Shown: positions 28,068-39,556 of the stretch, piece after piece
Position numbering within the stretch: position 1 is the first letter of the stretch
Layout of the letters: every line of letters begins with the position of its first letter
From: Blastococcus sp. HT6-30
GTDB taxonomy: Bacteria > Actinomycetota > Actinomycetes > Mycobacteriales > Geodermatophilaceae
NCBI RefSeq assembly: GCF_039729015.1
Contig: NZ_CP155792.1
Location: forward strand, 3,616,001 to 3,680,000
Direction of reading: 5' to 3'
DNA length: 64,000 nucleotides
The notes under the pieces: generated by a model
What the model was told of the DNA's origin: nothing
The model's database searches: none
What the model saw: only the letters and a program-made list of their open reading frames with translations
Translations under genes and position numbers: made by a program

Positions 28068-28775
28068 TCAGAAGTCCCCACCGCCGAAGTCCCCACCGCC
28101 GAAGCCCCCACCGCCGAAGCCCCCACCCCCGAAGTCGCCCCCGCCGTAGTCGCCACCGGGGTCGCCCCAGCCTTCTGCGCCGTCCTCGTAGCCCGCGGCG
28201 TAGGCCTCCTCGTCGCCGCCGCCGAAAAGCCCGCCGTCGCCCAGGCCGGTGTCGAACAGCGCGTCGGCGACCGCGGTCCCCACGACGAGGCCGCCGATGG
28301 TGCCGAGCATGCTGCCGCCGATCATCCCGCCGATGCCGGGGCCGCCGTACCCGTAGCCGCCGCCGTAGCCACGACGCCCGTGCCCGCCTCCGGCGGCGCC
28401 GAAGGTGCGCTCCATGAAGCCCGGCTGCCGCAGCTCGGCCCGGGTCGCGGCTCGGGCCAGCGTCCGCGGATCATCGCCGGCCGGCCGCTCGCCGGCCGGG
28501 ACGGCGTCGCTCAGCTGGGCCAGCACCTCCCGGCGCTGCTCGGGGGTGAGCTGGGCGAACGCCTCCGCGTGCGCCTGCTCGATCTGGTCCGGCGGTGCGG
28601 TGCGGAGGAGGTAGCGGTAGCGCTCGATCGCCTGCTGGTCGGCCGACCCCGGCGCGGTCGGCCGGGCGGGGCGGTCGTCGTAGGCGTACCACCCGCCGTC
28701 GCGCCGGCCGTACTGCCGGCTGTCGCCGTGGTCGTCGCGCCGTCTGCGACCGAACAGCCGGTCGAGCAGTCCCAT
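28068..28775 (-). CDS. Glycine-rich protein of unknown function
   Basis: The 235-aa product begins with a basic MGLLDRLFGRRRR segment and a charged helical region (about 45-110; PPDQIEQAHAEAFAQLTPEQRREVLAQLSDA). A Gly-rich stretch with a hydrophobic core (GGMIGGSMLGTIGGLVVGTAVADALF, about 145-170) follows, then a tail of GGGDFGGGGF repeats. The tail is coded by short tandem repeats at about 28076-28150 that could vary by slippage. ATG 28775 has GGAGGAGG upstream. No known domain is recognised. The hydrophobic Gly segment could associate with membranes, but this is inference. Confidence 0.8.
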   Translation of the reverse strand: MGLLDRLFGRRRRDDHGDSRQYGRRDGGWYAYDDRPARPTAPGSADQQAIERYRYLLRTAPPDQIEQAHAEAFAQLTPEQRREVLAQLSDAVPAGERPAGDDPRTLARAATRAELRQPGFMERTFGAAGGGHGRRGYGGGYGYGGPGIGGMIGGSMLGTIGGLVVGTAVADALFDTGLGDGGLFGGGDEEAYAAGYEDGAEGWGDPGGDYGGGDFGGGGFGGGGFGGGDFGGGDF

Positions 28776-28848
28776 CGGGTCCCTCCTCCGTCCGGGGCGT
28801 GCGCATCCGCTCCGGACGGTGCCCGGGAACCGGTCCCGGGAACCGCGG

Positions 28849-29364
28849 TCAGTCCCCGCGGTCGCGCAGCAGCCCATAGGCGCCGCGGTGGAAGAGCAGG
28901 GGACGGCGGTCGGGCGCGGCCCCCAGGTCGAGCACCCGGGCCACGACGATCGTGTGGTCGCCGCCGTCGTACTCCGCCCACAGCTCGCCGTCGATCCAGG
29001 CCACCACGTCGTCGAGCACGGGTGAGCCGTGGGCGCTCGCCCGCCAGGGCACGCCCGCGAACTTGTCGGCGCCGGACCGGGCGAAGTTCTGCGAGACGGC
29101 GTCCTGCCCCTCGGCCAGCACGTTGACGCAGAACCGCCCGATCTCCCGCAGGCGCGTCCAGGTGCGGGAGGTGCGCGCCGGGGCGAAGGCGACCAGCGGA
29201 GGGTCGAGGGAGAGGGAGCTGAAGGACTGGCAGGTGAACCCGATCGGCCCGTCCGGGGTGTCCGCCGTGACTACGGTCACCCCGGAGGCGAAGTGGCCCA
29301 GTACGTCGCGCAGCACCCGGGGGTCGACGATCCGCGGCGGCTCGGGCACCGCGTCGGCCGGCAT
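28849..29364 (-). CDS. Flavin reductase family protein
   Basis: The 171-aa protein is a flavin reductase-like (HpaC/NtaB) split-barrel enzyme that supplies reduced FMN/FAD to a monooxygenase. GHFASGVTVVTAD near the N-terminus, GFTCQSFSSLSLDPPLVAFAP, RFCVNVLAEGQ and the late FHRGAYG match the family. Its ATG shares one base with the HMG-CoA lyase stop (TGATG). No partner monooxygenase is adjacent, so it may serve a distant oxygenase. Confidence 0.9.
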   Translation of the reverse strand: MPADAVPEPPRIVDPRVLRDVLGHFASGVTVVTADTPDGPIGFTCQSFSSLSLDPPLVAFAPARTSRTWTRLREIGRFCVNVLAEGQDAVSQNFARSGADKFAGVPWRASAHGSPVLDDVVAWIDGELWAEYDGGDHTIVVARVLDLGAAPDRRPLLFHRGAYGLLRDRGD

Positions 29365-30299
29365 CAGCGGTCCCCGGCGGCGCGCGGGACCGACCGGCCA
29401 CCGGCGCGGTGCAGCGAGCTGGGGAGCTCGTGCCCGACGGCCTGCTCGGTGATCCGGGCCGCCGTCAGCAGCCGGTCGAGGTCCACACCGGTGCGGACCC
29501 CGGACTCCTCCAGCATGTAGACCAGCTCCTCGGTCGCGATGTTGCCGCTGGCGCCCGGGGCGAACGGGCAGCCCCCCAGACCACCGACCGACGCGTCGAG
29601 CTGGGTGACGCCCGCTTGCACAGCGACCAGCGCGTTGGCCTGACCGGTGCCCCGGGTGTCGTGGAAGTGCACCCCCACGGCGATGCCCGGGCAGGCCCGC
29701 CGGACGGCGTCGAGCAGGGTGACCACGCGCAGCGGCGTGGTCGTCCCGATGGTGTCACCGAGGCAGAGCTGGTCGGCGCCGGCGGTGACGGCGGCGCGCG
29801 CGACGTCGACCGTGCGGACCACCGGCGTGCGGCCCTCGAACGGGCAGTCCCAGGCGGTCGCGATGATCACCTCGAGGGAGCCGCCGGCGCCGTGGGCGAG
29901 CCCGGCGATCTCGCCCACCGCGGCCAGGGCCTCGGCGGTGCTCCGCCCGGCGTTGGCCCGGCTGTGCCCGTCGGAAGCGGAGACGACGTACTCCAGGTCG
30001 GCGATGCCGGCGTCGACGGCGCGGACGGCGCCGCGCGGGTTGGCCACCAGCGCCGACCAGTGCACCTCGGGCCACCGGCCCAGCTCGGCGGCGACCTGGT
30101 CGGCGTCGGCCAGCGCGGGCACCGCCTTCGGCGACACGAACGACGTCACCTCGATCCGCCGGACGCCGGTGGCCACCAGCGCCTCCAGCATCTCCAGCTT
30201 GGCCTCCAGCGGCACGGGGGCCTCCAGCTGGAGCCCGTCGCGCATGCCCACCTCGCGGACGTCGACGGCGGTGGGCAGCACCAGGTCGAACTCGTTCAT
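29364..30299 (-). CDS. Hydroxymethylglutaryl-CoA lyase
   Basis: The 311-aa HMGL-like TIM-barrel enzyme cleaves HMG-CoA to acetyl-CoA and acetoacetate, the last step of leucine breakdown. EVGMRDGLQ at residues 16-24 holds the metal-binding Asp and Arg, GVHFHDTRGTGQANAL the metal-binding His pair, and GLGGCPFAPGASGNIATEELVYMLE the catalytic-Cys signature. It is first of a two-gene overlapping unit with the flavin reductase. Other leucine-catabolic genes are not in the window. Length is standard. Confidence 0.93.
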   Translation of the reverse strand: MNEFDLVLPTAVDVREVGMRDGLQLEAPVPLEAKLEMLEALVATGVRRIEVTSFVSPKAVPALADADQVAAELGRWPEVHWSALVANPRGAVRAVDAGIADLEYVVSASDGHSRANAGRSTAEALAAVGEIAGLAHGAGGSLEVIIATAWDCPFEGRTPVVRTVDVARAAVTAGADQLCLGDTIGTTTPLRVVTLLDAVRRACPGIAVGVHFHDTRGTGQANALVAVQAGVTQLDASVGGLGGCPFAPGASGNIATEELVYMLEESGVRTGVDLDRLLTAARITEQAVGHELPSSLHRAGGRSVPRAAGDR

Positions 30300-30452
30300 C
30301 TGCGTCTCCTCGGTGCGGCAGCGGGTACATCCGCATCCTGCCCCGTCCGCCCGGCGTTCCCCCGATCAGGCGGTCCGGCTCGACGGCGGCCGGTCCGGGG
30401 AGCAGTCCGACGGCCCCGTCCCGCAAGATGGGCGCAGCACGGGAGGTGTGGA

Positions 30453-31352
30453 GTGAGCGAGGTGGCCGGCACGCTGCCCCCGGCGGATCGGCGGAGCGTC
30501 TTCGCCAACGCGCCGATGGGGATCGCGTTGACGACCCCTGACGGCCTGCTCGTCGACGTCAACCCCGCGCTGTCGGGAATGGTCGGCCGAGGGCCGGACG
30601 AGCTGCACGGGCGCTCGATGATGGAGTTCGTGCACCCCGACGCGGTCACCGCCGCGCAGGAGGCGCACGCCACGCTCATCGCCCACCCCGACCGGCCGAT
30701 GCGGCACGAGACCCGGCTGACGCGGGCGGACGGGTCCGACGTGCCGGTGCAGATCACCGCCTCGTGGGTCCCCGAGACCGACGGGCAGGCGGCGCACCTG
30801 GTGCTCATCGTCGAGGACATCACCGAGCGCAAGGCGCTCGAGGCGCAGCTGGTGCACCGCTCGCTGCACGACCCGCTCACCGGGCTGCCCAACCGGCTGC
30901 TGTTCCGCGACCGGCTGCGGCACGCCCTCGACCGCGGGCACCGGGAGAACACCCCGACCTGCGTGCTCATCATCGACCTGGACGGCTTCAAGGCGATCAA
31001 CGACGAGCTGGGTCACCCGATGGGCGACCAGGTGCTCGTGTCCTTCGCCGAGCGGCTGCGGTCGGTGCTGCGGGCCAGCGACACCGCGGCCCGGCTGGGT
31101 GGCGACGAGTTCAGCATCGTCTGCGAGAACACCGAGCCGGCGGACGCCGAGGCGCTGGCCGACCGGCTGCGCACCACGGTCACCGAGCCGCTGGACCTCG
31201 ACGGCATCCGGGTCCCGGTGGGCATCAGCATCGGCATCGGCACCGCGCTGGGCGGCGAGGAGCCCGGGGCGGTCGACGAGCGGGTGGTGCGGGCCGCCGA
31301 CGACGACATGTACGCCGACAAGGCCCGCCGCCGGTCAGCCCCCCGCCGCTGA
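30453..31352 (+). CDS. PAS-GGDEF diguanylate cyclase
   Basis: The 299-aa protein has an N-terminal PAS domain (about 12-130, ending VEDITERKALEAQL) and a C-terminal GGDEF domain (about 135-295). The active-site loop RLGGDEFSIV is intact, and an RASD inhibitory I-site lies five residues upstream of GGDEF, so it should be an active, product-inhibited c-di-GMP synthase. It has no membrane segment and no EAL domain. The PAS probably senses redox, light or a small ligand. GTG at 30453 follows GGGAGG. c-di-GMP commonly affects motility, which links it loosely to the chemotaxis locus. Confidence 0.93.
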   Translation: MSEVAGTLPPADRRSVFANAPMGIALTTPDGLLVDVNPALSGMVGRGPDELHGRSMMEFVHPDAVTAAQEAHATLIAHPDRPMRHETRLTRADGSDVPVQITASWVPETDGQAAHLVLIVEDITERKALEAQLVHRSLHDPLTGLPNRLLFRDRLRHALDRGHRENTPTCVLIIDLDGFKAINDELGHPMGDQVLVSFAERLRSVLRASDTAARLGGDEFSIVCENTEPADAEALADRLRTTVTEPLDLDGIRVPVGISIGIGTALGGEEPGAVDERVVRAADDDMYADKARRRSAPRR

Positions 31353-31443
31353 CCCGGAAGTCCTCCCCCAGCCCTGCGCCCAGGCCGCGGCCCGGCCGAG
31401 GCGGGACATGCGGTGGCGGGCCCGGCCGCACGCCCGGCGCCAC

Positions 31444-33078
<1,635 letters not shown>

Positions 33079-33223
33079 GCGGTGATCTTGGCGTGCCCAC
33101 GGCCTCCGCCGCGACCCGGACCGCCGTCGGCGCCGCCGCGGACCTCCCGGGCTGCGCCACCCCGCGCTGCTCAGGACAGGTCGGTCATGGTCCCGTGCAC
33201 CCGGCAGGACGGCGCGCCACCGG

Positions 33224-33646
33224 TCAGCGTGGCCGGCGTGGCTCACCGCGGTAGGTGCCGAACTGCCACAGGTTGCCCTCCGGGTCACGGAGCTCGACGT
33301 CCCGCGACCCGTGGTCGGTGGTGTACGGGGCCCGCACGATCTCGGCTCCGGCGGCGCGCGCCCGGGTGTGCAGGCCGTCGGGGTCGGCGGTGACCACGTA
33401 GCAGGCGGCGGTGCCCGGCCGGGCCGGCCAGGGGTCGTCCGGGTCCTCGCGCGCCGAGCCGAGCATCACCCCGCCCCCCTCGGGCCAGTCGAGCTGGGCG
33501 TGGTCGACGCGGTCGCCCTCGCCGTAGACGGCGGTCTCCTCGAAGCCGAAGGCGTCGACGAGGAACCGGATGAGCGCACGGGCGTCGCGGGCACGGAATG
33601 CCGGCCACACCTGCGGGGGCGGCACGGTCTGCTGGGAGGTCGTCAT
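33224..33646 (-). CDS. VOC (glyoxalase/bleomycin-resistance fold) family protein
   Basis: The 140-aa protein has the paired beta-alpha-beta units of the VOC fold: [19 protein letters not shown] at the N-terminus and [12 protein letters not shown] at the C-terminus, the latter carrying the usual metal-ligand Glu region. Substrate and enzymatic role are unknown. ATG at 33646 overlaps the AraC regulator stop (ATGA), so the regulator and this protein are co-expressed. AraC-VOC pairs are common and often autoregulated. Confidence 0.88.
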   Translation of the reverse strand: MTTSQQTVPPPQVWPAFRARDARALIRFLVDAFGFEETAVYGEGDRVDHAQLDWPEGGGVMLGSAREDPDDPWPARPGTAACYVVTADPDGLHTRARAAGAEIVRAPYTTDHGSRDVELRDPEGNLWQFGTYRGEPRRPR

Positions 33647-34479
33647 GACGCCGAGAGTGCGCTGGTGACGGCCTCGATGTCTTGTACGTTCCCGAACTCC
33701 GCGGCCAGCCAGCGGGTGGGCGGCAGCCCGGAGAAGGCGCGCCACTCACGGGTGAGGTGGGCCTGGTCGCTGAAGCCGCCGGCCACCGCGAGCGACGCGA
33801 GGTCGGCTGCCCGGCCCGCGGCGATGCGCGCGGCCAGCGCCCGCCGGGCCCGGTCGAAGCGCACCACCCGGGCCGCCTCCTTGGGGCTCAGCCCCGTTTC
33901 GGCGCGGAACCGCTTCTCCAGGTACCGGACCGACCAGCCGGTCCGCCGGGCCACCTCGGCCACCGGCATGCGCCCTCTCGTCGCCGTCGTCAGCCGCCAC
34001 GCCGCGGCCACCTCGGGCGGGAGGTCGGCATCGAGGTTCAGCCCCCGTCGCAGCACCTGCTCCAGGGCGGCGAACCGGTCCGCCCAGCCGCAGGCGGTCC
34101 GCACCCGGTCGGTCAGCTGGGTGCCCGCGGGACCGAGCAGGTACTCGAGCGGCACGTCGATCGAGGCGAGCTCCCCGGCCGGGCAGCCGAGCAGGGCCCG
34201 GGCGCCCAGTGGCGTCAACGACAGCTGCACGCCCGCCTGCCGGCCGGGATGCACGATCCGCGCCGGCCGGATGTGCAGCCCGCCGACGAGCGCGTCGAAC
34301 CGCCCGGGAGCCTGGGCCGGGTCGGGGTGGGCGGCCATCTGCAGCGGTTCGTCCAGCGTCACGACGACGGTCAGCCAGGGCGAGGGCAGGCCCAGGTGCT
34401 CGCCGGGCGGGAAGCCCTCGTGCCGGTAGCCGACCGCGGCTGCGACGTACGGGCGCAGCACGGGGTGCAGGCGGTGCAC
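33643..34479 (-). CDS. AraC family transcriptional regulator
   Basis: The regulator (about 278 aa) has an N-terminal ligand or sensor domain (1-150; GPAGTQLTDRV) and a C-terminal AraC DNA-binding domain with two helix-turn-helix motifs (VAEVARRTGWSVRYLEKRFRAE and LASLAVAGGFSDQAHLTREWRAF). The second matches the conserved GFSDQSHLTREF-type signature. GTG 34479 has AGGAG 6 nt upstream; nearby GTGs at 34482 and 34497 are alternatives. It overlaps the VOC gene and probably regulates it. Confidence 0.88.
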   Translation of the reverse strand: MHRLHPVLRPYVAAAVGYRHEGFPPGEHLGLPSPWLTVVVTLDEPLQMAAHPDPAQAPGRFDALVGGLHIRPARIVHPGRQAGVQLSLTPLGARALLGCPAGELASIDVPLEYLLGPAGTQLTDRVRTACGWADRFAALEQVLRRGLNLDADLPPEVAAAWRLTTATRGRMPVAEVARRTGWSVRYLEKRFRAETGLSPKEAARVVRFDRARRALAARIAAGRAADLASLAVAGGFSDQAHLTREWRAFSGLPPTRWLAAEFGNVQDIEAVTSALSAS

Positions 34480-34764
34480 CACCGACTCCTGCCGCACGCG
34501 GTCAGGATGGCAGCGGCGTGCCGAGGTTTCCAGGGCCGCGGGCGCGGCCCAGAAGCCGGCGGACGCGATGCCGCAGGAGGAGCATCGGGGCGAAGAACCC
34601 GACATCAGCCCTCTGCCGGGTCGGCCGCTCCCATGTCGTCCGGCAGGTCAGTGCGGCGGCACCGATCATCTCTGCCGATACGGCTGCTGACCTGCTCTTT
34701 TCTGTCCTACCCGCGGCCTAGCTCGGGTGCGTCGACGAGGTCGCGGACCGGAAGGAGGGGCACG

Positions 34765-35977
34765 GTCCCCGAGCTGCTGTCCGCCCTCGACGAGCTGGCC
34801 GGGATCGACCTCGCGGAACTGTCCGGGGACACGCTCCTCGACCTCGTCGGCGAACTGTCGGTCACCGCCAACCGGGTTGCGGCGGCGCTGACCTCCGCGG
34901 TCCGCGCGGCCGACCGCCGGGAGGCGTACCGCCGCGACGGTGCGTCTCGATGCAGGCCTGGCTGCGCGGCAGCTGCCGGATGGCTCCGGAGCAGGCGACG
35001 GCGACGGTGTCGACCGGCCGACGGCTGGAGCAGCTCCCGCACACCGCGGCGGCCTTCGCCACCGGGGAGATCAGCGCGGTGCACGCCCGCGTCATGACGA
35101 AGGCCATGACGCCCGACCGCATCGCCCAGGCGGCCGATGCGGGGATCGACCTCGGCGAGACCGACGGCATCCTGGCCGACCTCGCTCGTGCGACGGCCCC
35201 GTACGAGACGGCCTGGGGCGTCAAGCAGTGGGTCGCCGGGGTGGACCCCGACGGGACGCTGGACGACGCCGCCGGCCTCCGCCGCCGGTTCACCATGTCG
35301 TCCGGGCTGGACGGACGCGTGCACATGCGGGGCGAACTGGATGCCGTGGGTGGCGAGTTCCTGCACACCGCGCTCGCGCCCTCATGAACGGCGACCGCAC
35401 GGCCGGCGATCCCCGCTCGCACGCCGAACGGCAGGCCGATGCGTTGGTCGCGCTCGCCCGGGGAGCTCTCGATGGCGGCTCGCTCCCCGACGTGCGCGGC
35501 GAGCGGCCGCACGTACGCGTGACGATCGACTGGTTCGCGCTCTCCGCCGAGCGCGGCGCCCATGGCGTCGCGGGCGGTTCCCTGGGCTGGGCCGGTCCCA
35601 TCAGCCCGGAGACGGCGCGGCGGCTGGCCTGCGACGCCGGTGTCGTCCGGGTCATCACCGGCCCGGACGGGCTGCCGCTGGACGTCGGACGCGCGCAGCG
35701 GACGGCGAGCGCGGCGATCCGCCGGGCCGTCGAGATCCGCGATGGGCACTGCGTCTTCGCCGGCTGCGACGCCCCGCCCGAGTGGTGCGACGTCCACCAT
35801 GTCGTGCACTGGGCGCACGGCGGGCCGACGAGCTGCGACAACGGCGCGCTCCTGTGCGAACGGCACCACACCTCGTGCCACGAGGGCCGGTTCACGATCA
35901 GGCGAGATCCCGGCACCGGCCGCTGGCACACCTACCGACCGGACGGGTCCGAGATCCTCAGCCGCGCCGGCCCTTGA
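34765..35977 (+). pseudogene. DUF222/HNH endonuclease gene, broken by two frameshifts
   Basis: Three consecutive frames together encode one protein of the DUF222-HNH family. Frame 1 runs from VPELLSALDELAGIDL to about 34943, frame 2 from MQAWLRGSCRMAPEQA to a TGA at 35385, and frame 3 from about 35378 (NGDRTAGDPRSHAERQADA) to 35977. The HNH part is complete: CVFAGCDAPPEWCDVHHVVHWAHGG, then CERHH. Each junction fits the loss of one base. A strong ribosome site (AAGGAGG, 34752-34758) precedes GTC at the expected GTG start, so the start may be lost too. Such proteins are multicopy in actinobacteria, often near mobile DNA. Sequencing error is an alternative. Confidence 0.85.
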
Positions 35978-36193
35978 CGCCAAGGCGGCTACACCGCCCC
36001 GGTGATCACAAGGTCTCGACGAAATCCTCGTCAGTCGATGCAGCGTCACGATGACATCTGGCTGCACGCCCATCCCCGTGGCGCAGCATCAGTTCAGCGA
36101 GCCGCGAGCCGCGAACGGTCGATGAGCTCGATGCGTGCGTCGACCTCTCCGCCTCGGTCCTGGCTCCCGAACGAGCAGGGCCGTCCGCCCTCG

Positions 36194-36529
36194 CTACGCG
36201 CCGCGCGGGGCGTACATGATCACCGCGACGCCGACGAGGCAGAGGAGCGCGCCGGCGATGTCGTACCGGTCAGGGTGGAACCCGTCGACGACCATGCCCC
36301 AGGCCAGCGATCCGGCGACGAAGACCCCGCCGTACGCGGCGAGGATCCGGCCGAAGTGCGCGTCGGGTTGCAGCGTGGCCACGAGGCCGTACAGCCCGAG
36401 CGCGATCACCCCGGCCCCGATCCACCCCCAGCCGCGGTGCTCCCGGACGCCCTGCCACACCAGCCAGGCGCCGCCGATCTCGGCGAGCGCGGCGAGGGCG
36501 AACAGCAGCAGCGAGCGGGTGACGGTCAC
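36194..36529 (-). CDS. YnfA/UPF0060 family membrane protein
   Basis: The 111-aa protein has four membrane helices and the family hallmarks: [28 protein letters not shown] and [14 protein letters not shown]. YnfA proteins resemble small multidrug-resistance transporters; their substrates are not well defined. GTG at 36529 overlaps the stop of the alpha/beta hydrolase gene (GTGA). Length is normal. Confidence 0.92.
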   Translation of the reverse strand: MTVTRSLLLFALAALAEIGGAWLVWQGVREHRGWGWIGAGVIALGLYGLVATLQPDAHFGRILAAYGGVFVAGSLAWGMVVDGFHPDRYDIAGALLCLVGVAVIMYAPRGA

Positions 36530-37365
36530 TTCTCCACCGCGTGGAGGAAGCGGCGCAGCGTCTCGAGGAACACCTCGGGCTGCTCGGAGTGCACCCAGTG
36601 CCCGGCGTTCTTGACCTTCACCAGCCGGGTGGCGGGGAAGAGCGCGTCCATGTGCGGCCGGTCCTCCGGCAGCACGTAGTGGGAGTTCGCGCCGGCGATC
36701 CAGAGCACCGGCCCGTCGAAGGTGGCGCCCGGCGGCGGCTCGGGAAAGCCGCGCAGCTCACCCAGGTCGCGGTCGAGCAGCTCGAGGTTGAGCCGCCAGT
36801 GCCACCCGTCCCCGCCCTCCTCGCGGCTCAGGCTCTGCAACAGGAAACTGCGCACCATCCGGCTGGGGACGGCGGTGCGCAGGGCGGCCTCGGCGTCGGC
36901 GCGCGACTCCAGGGCCTCCAGGTCGACGGCCCGCATGGCGGCGATGAAGGCGGCGAAGGGCGAGGCCTCCTCGTCGGGGTCCTCGGTGCGTCCTCCCTGC
37001 AGCGGGTACTCGACCGGCGCGATGTCGACGACCACCAGGGCCCGCAGCAGCTCCGGCCGGCGCAGCGCCAGCTGCATCGCCACCTTGCCGCCCATCGAGT
37101 GGCCGACCAGCGTGACCGGCTCGCCGTAGGACGCCAGCTCCGCGGCGACCATCTCCGCCATGTCGACGTAGTCGATGCGGTCGGTCCAGGGGGAGTGGCC
37201 GTGGTTGGGCAGGTCCAGCAGGGTCACCCGGTGGTCGTCGGCCAGGCCCTTGGCGATGGTCGTCCAGTTCTTCCCCTGGCCGAACAGCCCGTGCACGAAG
37301 ACCACGCGCGGTCCGGCCTCGCCCAGCGTCCGGGCGGCGAGGGCTTCGTCGGGGTTCTCCGTCAC
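36526..37365 (-). CDS. Alpha/beta-fold hydrolase
   Basis: The 279-aa hydrolase has HG in [11 protein letters not shown] (oxyanion region), nucleophile Ser in LVGHSMGGK, and a C-terminal His in [11 protein letters not shown]; the acidic member is probably the Asp or Glu near [11 protein letters not shown]. It resembles YbfF-type esterases. The start is uncertain: GTG 37365 puts the fold 22 residues in and is preferred, because sequence further upstream belongs to an LGFP-repeat remnant in another frame. The substrate is unknown. Confidence 0.88.
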   Translation of the reverse strand: MTENPDEALAARTLGEAGPRVVFVHGLFGQGKNWTTIAKGLADDHRVTLLDLPNHGHSPWTDRIDYVDMAEMVAAELASYGEPVTLVGHSMGGKVAMQLALRRPELLRALVVVDIAPVEYPLQGGRTEDPDEEASPFAAFIAAMRAVDLEALESRADAEAALRTAVPSRMVRSFLLQSLSREEGGDGWHWRLNLELLDRDLGELRGFPEPPPGATFDGPVLWIAGANSHYVLPEDRPHMDALFPATRLVKVKNAGHWVHSEQPEVFLETLRRFLHAVEK

Positions 37366-37420
37366 CGGGCGATTCCACCAGACCGCCCGGTGACGTGCGC
37401 CCCGCCGCCTCGCTCGGTCC

Positions 37421-37680
37421 AGCACGACCTCCGTCTCGCCGGTGGCGCTGTCCAGCGTGATGCACCCGCCCTGGAAGTCGACCCGGCTGCCACCCGCGAC
37501 GTCTCGACCCCGCTGGTCGGGTAGCCCAGGGGCCCGCGCTCCCAGCCCGAATCGGCCCAGCGGGTCCGGATCGCCCCGTAGATCTCGTGCGCACCGGTGT
37601 CCGCGGTCCAGTAGATCGAGGCACCACCGGGCCGGGAGAAGTCGGCGCACGGGCGGTCGCTGCCGGCGCCGGCTTCTGAC
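37421..37680 (-). pseudogene. LGFP-repeat protein remnant with a frameshift
   Basis: The minus strand at about 37507-37655 encodes an LGFP repeat ([17 protein letters not shown], then [11 protein letters not shown]). The next repeat ([17 protein letters not shown], about 37425-37500) follows in a different frame, so the reading frame is broken near 37500. No start codon or signal peptide is found upstream. LGFP repeats occur in secreted, wall-associated actinobacterial proteins. The 450-nt stretch between the hydrolase and the helicase holds nothing else recognisable. Confidence 0.7.
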
Positions 37681-37817
37681 GGAACCGGTCTACCGCATCC
37701 ACGGCGGCCGGAGAAGGAGACGCGTGCTGACGATCCGGCGACGGCGCGCTCGGCCACCTGCGCGGCCTCGTCGGTCCCCGCCTCTACCGTGCCGGGGGAA
37801 GCACGAGGGGGACGTGG

Positions 37818-39556
37818 ATGCCAGGACGACGCCGGAGCGGCCGCACGAGCAGCGCCACGCGCACCCGCCGGTCGGCGGCGAAGGCGGCGCCCAGAAGGGC
37901 GTCCACGCGCACAGCCGCGCCGACGAAGGCCGCGCCCGAACTGCCCACCGCGGGTCCGGGGGAGCGGGTGTGGGTGCTGGCCGTGCCGTTCCGCGCCCCC
38001 GCGCCGGGCGCCGTCTGGCACCCGGGCCTGCAGGCGCACGTGTGGGTCGGCCGGGAGCTCCCGGCCGAGCTCGCGCCTTACGACCCACCGCCGTACGGCC
38101 TCGAGCGCTTCCTCGAGGACGAGCTCAACGACATGCCGCGACCGCTACCCGAGGCCCGGCAGCTCACGCCGCGCGACCAGCAGTGCGACGGCGCCGACGT
38201 GGTGGCGACCCACGCCGCGTCGGGCGGGCGCGTCTTCCTGCTCGGCGACGACCCCGGCGTCGGGAAGACCGGCACGGCGATCCTCGCGGTGAAGGCGATC
38301 GCCGAGCAGCGCGACGTCCACACGGTGCTGGTGATCGCCGACCGGCCGGCGGCCATCACAATCCCGCACTGGACCCGCTCGATCGGCGGGTTCGGCGACG
38401 GCGGGCTGCGCTGGTGCGTGACCACCTGGGACCGGCTGGGCAAGGTGGCGAAGCTGCGCTTCGACGTCGTCGTCGCCGACGAGGCGCACATGGTCCGGCA
38501 CACGACGACCCAGCGGTGGAAGCACTGGAAGGCCGTCTCCGGCGCCGCCCGGGTCAAGGACCCCCCGTACGTGCTGGCCGCGACGGCCACACCGGCCCAC
38601 ACGCCGCTCGAACTGCCGTACCTGGCGCCGGAGTTCGCCGCCCGGCACGGGGAGTCGATCAAGGAATGGGCCGACCTGCCGAAGGCGCTGGAGCGGCACA
38701 GGTTCCACGTGGAACGTGGCCGCTACGGCTGGCAGTGGACCGACGACGTCGACGGCCGCCGGGCCGACCTGGCCCGCCTGCAGTCCTGGCTGGCCGACGC
38801 CGATCCGCCGGCGACCCTCCACCGGCCGGCGCCGTGGGGGCCGGTCTCGGTCACCGGCACGCCGGTGCTGCTGACGCCGGCGGAACGGGCGTCGTACGAG
38901 GCCGAGTGGTCGGAGTTCCGGGCAGAGATGCAGTTGGCCCGGCGCGGGCGGCAGGCCGCGCGCGGCCGGGCGGCGCTGCTGCGGTTCCGGCAGAAGGCCG
39001 GGCTGATCCGGGTGCAGGCCACCGTCGACTGGATCAGGGCGCAGGTGGAGGCCGAGCGGCAGGTGGCGGTGTCGGTGGAGTTCGTCGAGACCGCGGCCGA
39101 CCCGATCCGCGAGGCGCTGCTCGACGGCGGCATCCCGGTCGCCGGCATCTACGGCCGCGACCGGTTCGACGTCGAGGCCGAGCGGCTGCGCTTCCAGCGC
39201 GGCGAGGCCACCGTCTGCGTCTTCACCGTGACCGCGTCGATCAGCCTGCACGCCGGTGAGCTGCTGCCCGACGGCTCGTCGGCGTCGGGGCCCCGCGGGT
39301 GGGGTTGTTCCACCAGCCGCGGTTCTCCGGCATCCAGGCCCGCCAGGTGACCGGCCGGACGCACCGCGACGGGCGCACCTCGCCGTGGCGGGTGGCGTTC
39401 GCCGCCGACACGGTCGAGGAGCAGGTGGCCCGCGTGATGGTGGAGCGGCTGGCCGTGAGCGGCTCCACCGCCGGGGCGGACACCTCGGCGCTGCAGGAGA
39501 TCGCCGAGCTGCTCGACGCCGACTGGCTGCCCCCCGCCGCCTTCACCGAAGGATGA
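37818..39556 (+). pseudogene. DEAH-box helicase-like gene with a C-terminal frameshift
   Basis: The first frame (37818 to about 39295) encodes about 490 residues of an SNF2/SF2-type ATPase: Walker A in GDDPGVGKTGT (Lys150), DEAH at 221-224, motif III-like LAATATPAHT, and part of the second RecA domain. Near 39288-39299 the frame breaks in a G/C-run. The rest (GLFHQPRFSGIQARQVTGR, then VEEQVARVM) continues in the -1 frame to a stop at 39554-39556. The motif VI-like region GRTHRDG is beyond the break, so the product would be inactive unless recoded. A perfect parS-like palindrome lies inside the gene. The downstream gene overlaps the second-frame stop. Confidence 0.8.
38702..38715. promoter_or_regulatory. 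parS-like palindrome, perfect copy 2 (inside the helicase gene)
   Basis: GTTCCACGTGGAAC occurs within the helicase reading frame (codons for FHVE). Other codon choices would allow the same protein, so keeping a perfect 14-bp palindrome suggests selection on DNA. It is 18.2 kb from copy 1 and 17.7 kb from copy 3. Confidence 0.7.

Noticed and set aside
39288-39299. Programmed -1 frameshift in the helicase gene
   Set aside because: The G/C-run does not form a proper slippery heptamer in frame, and neighbouring genes are also broken, so decay or error is simpler.
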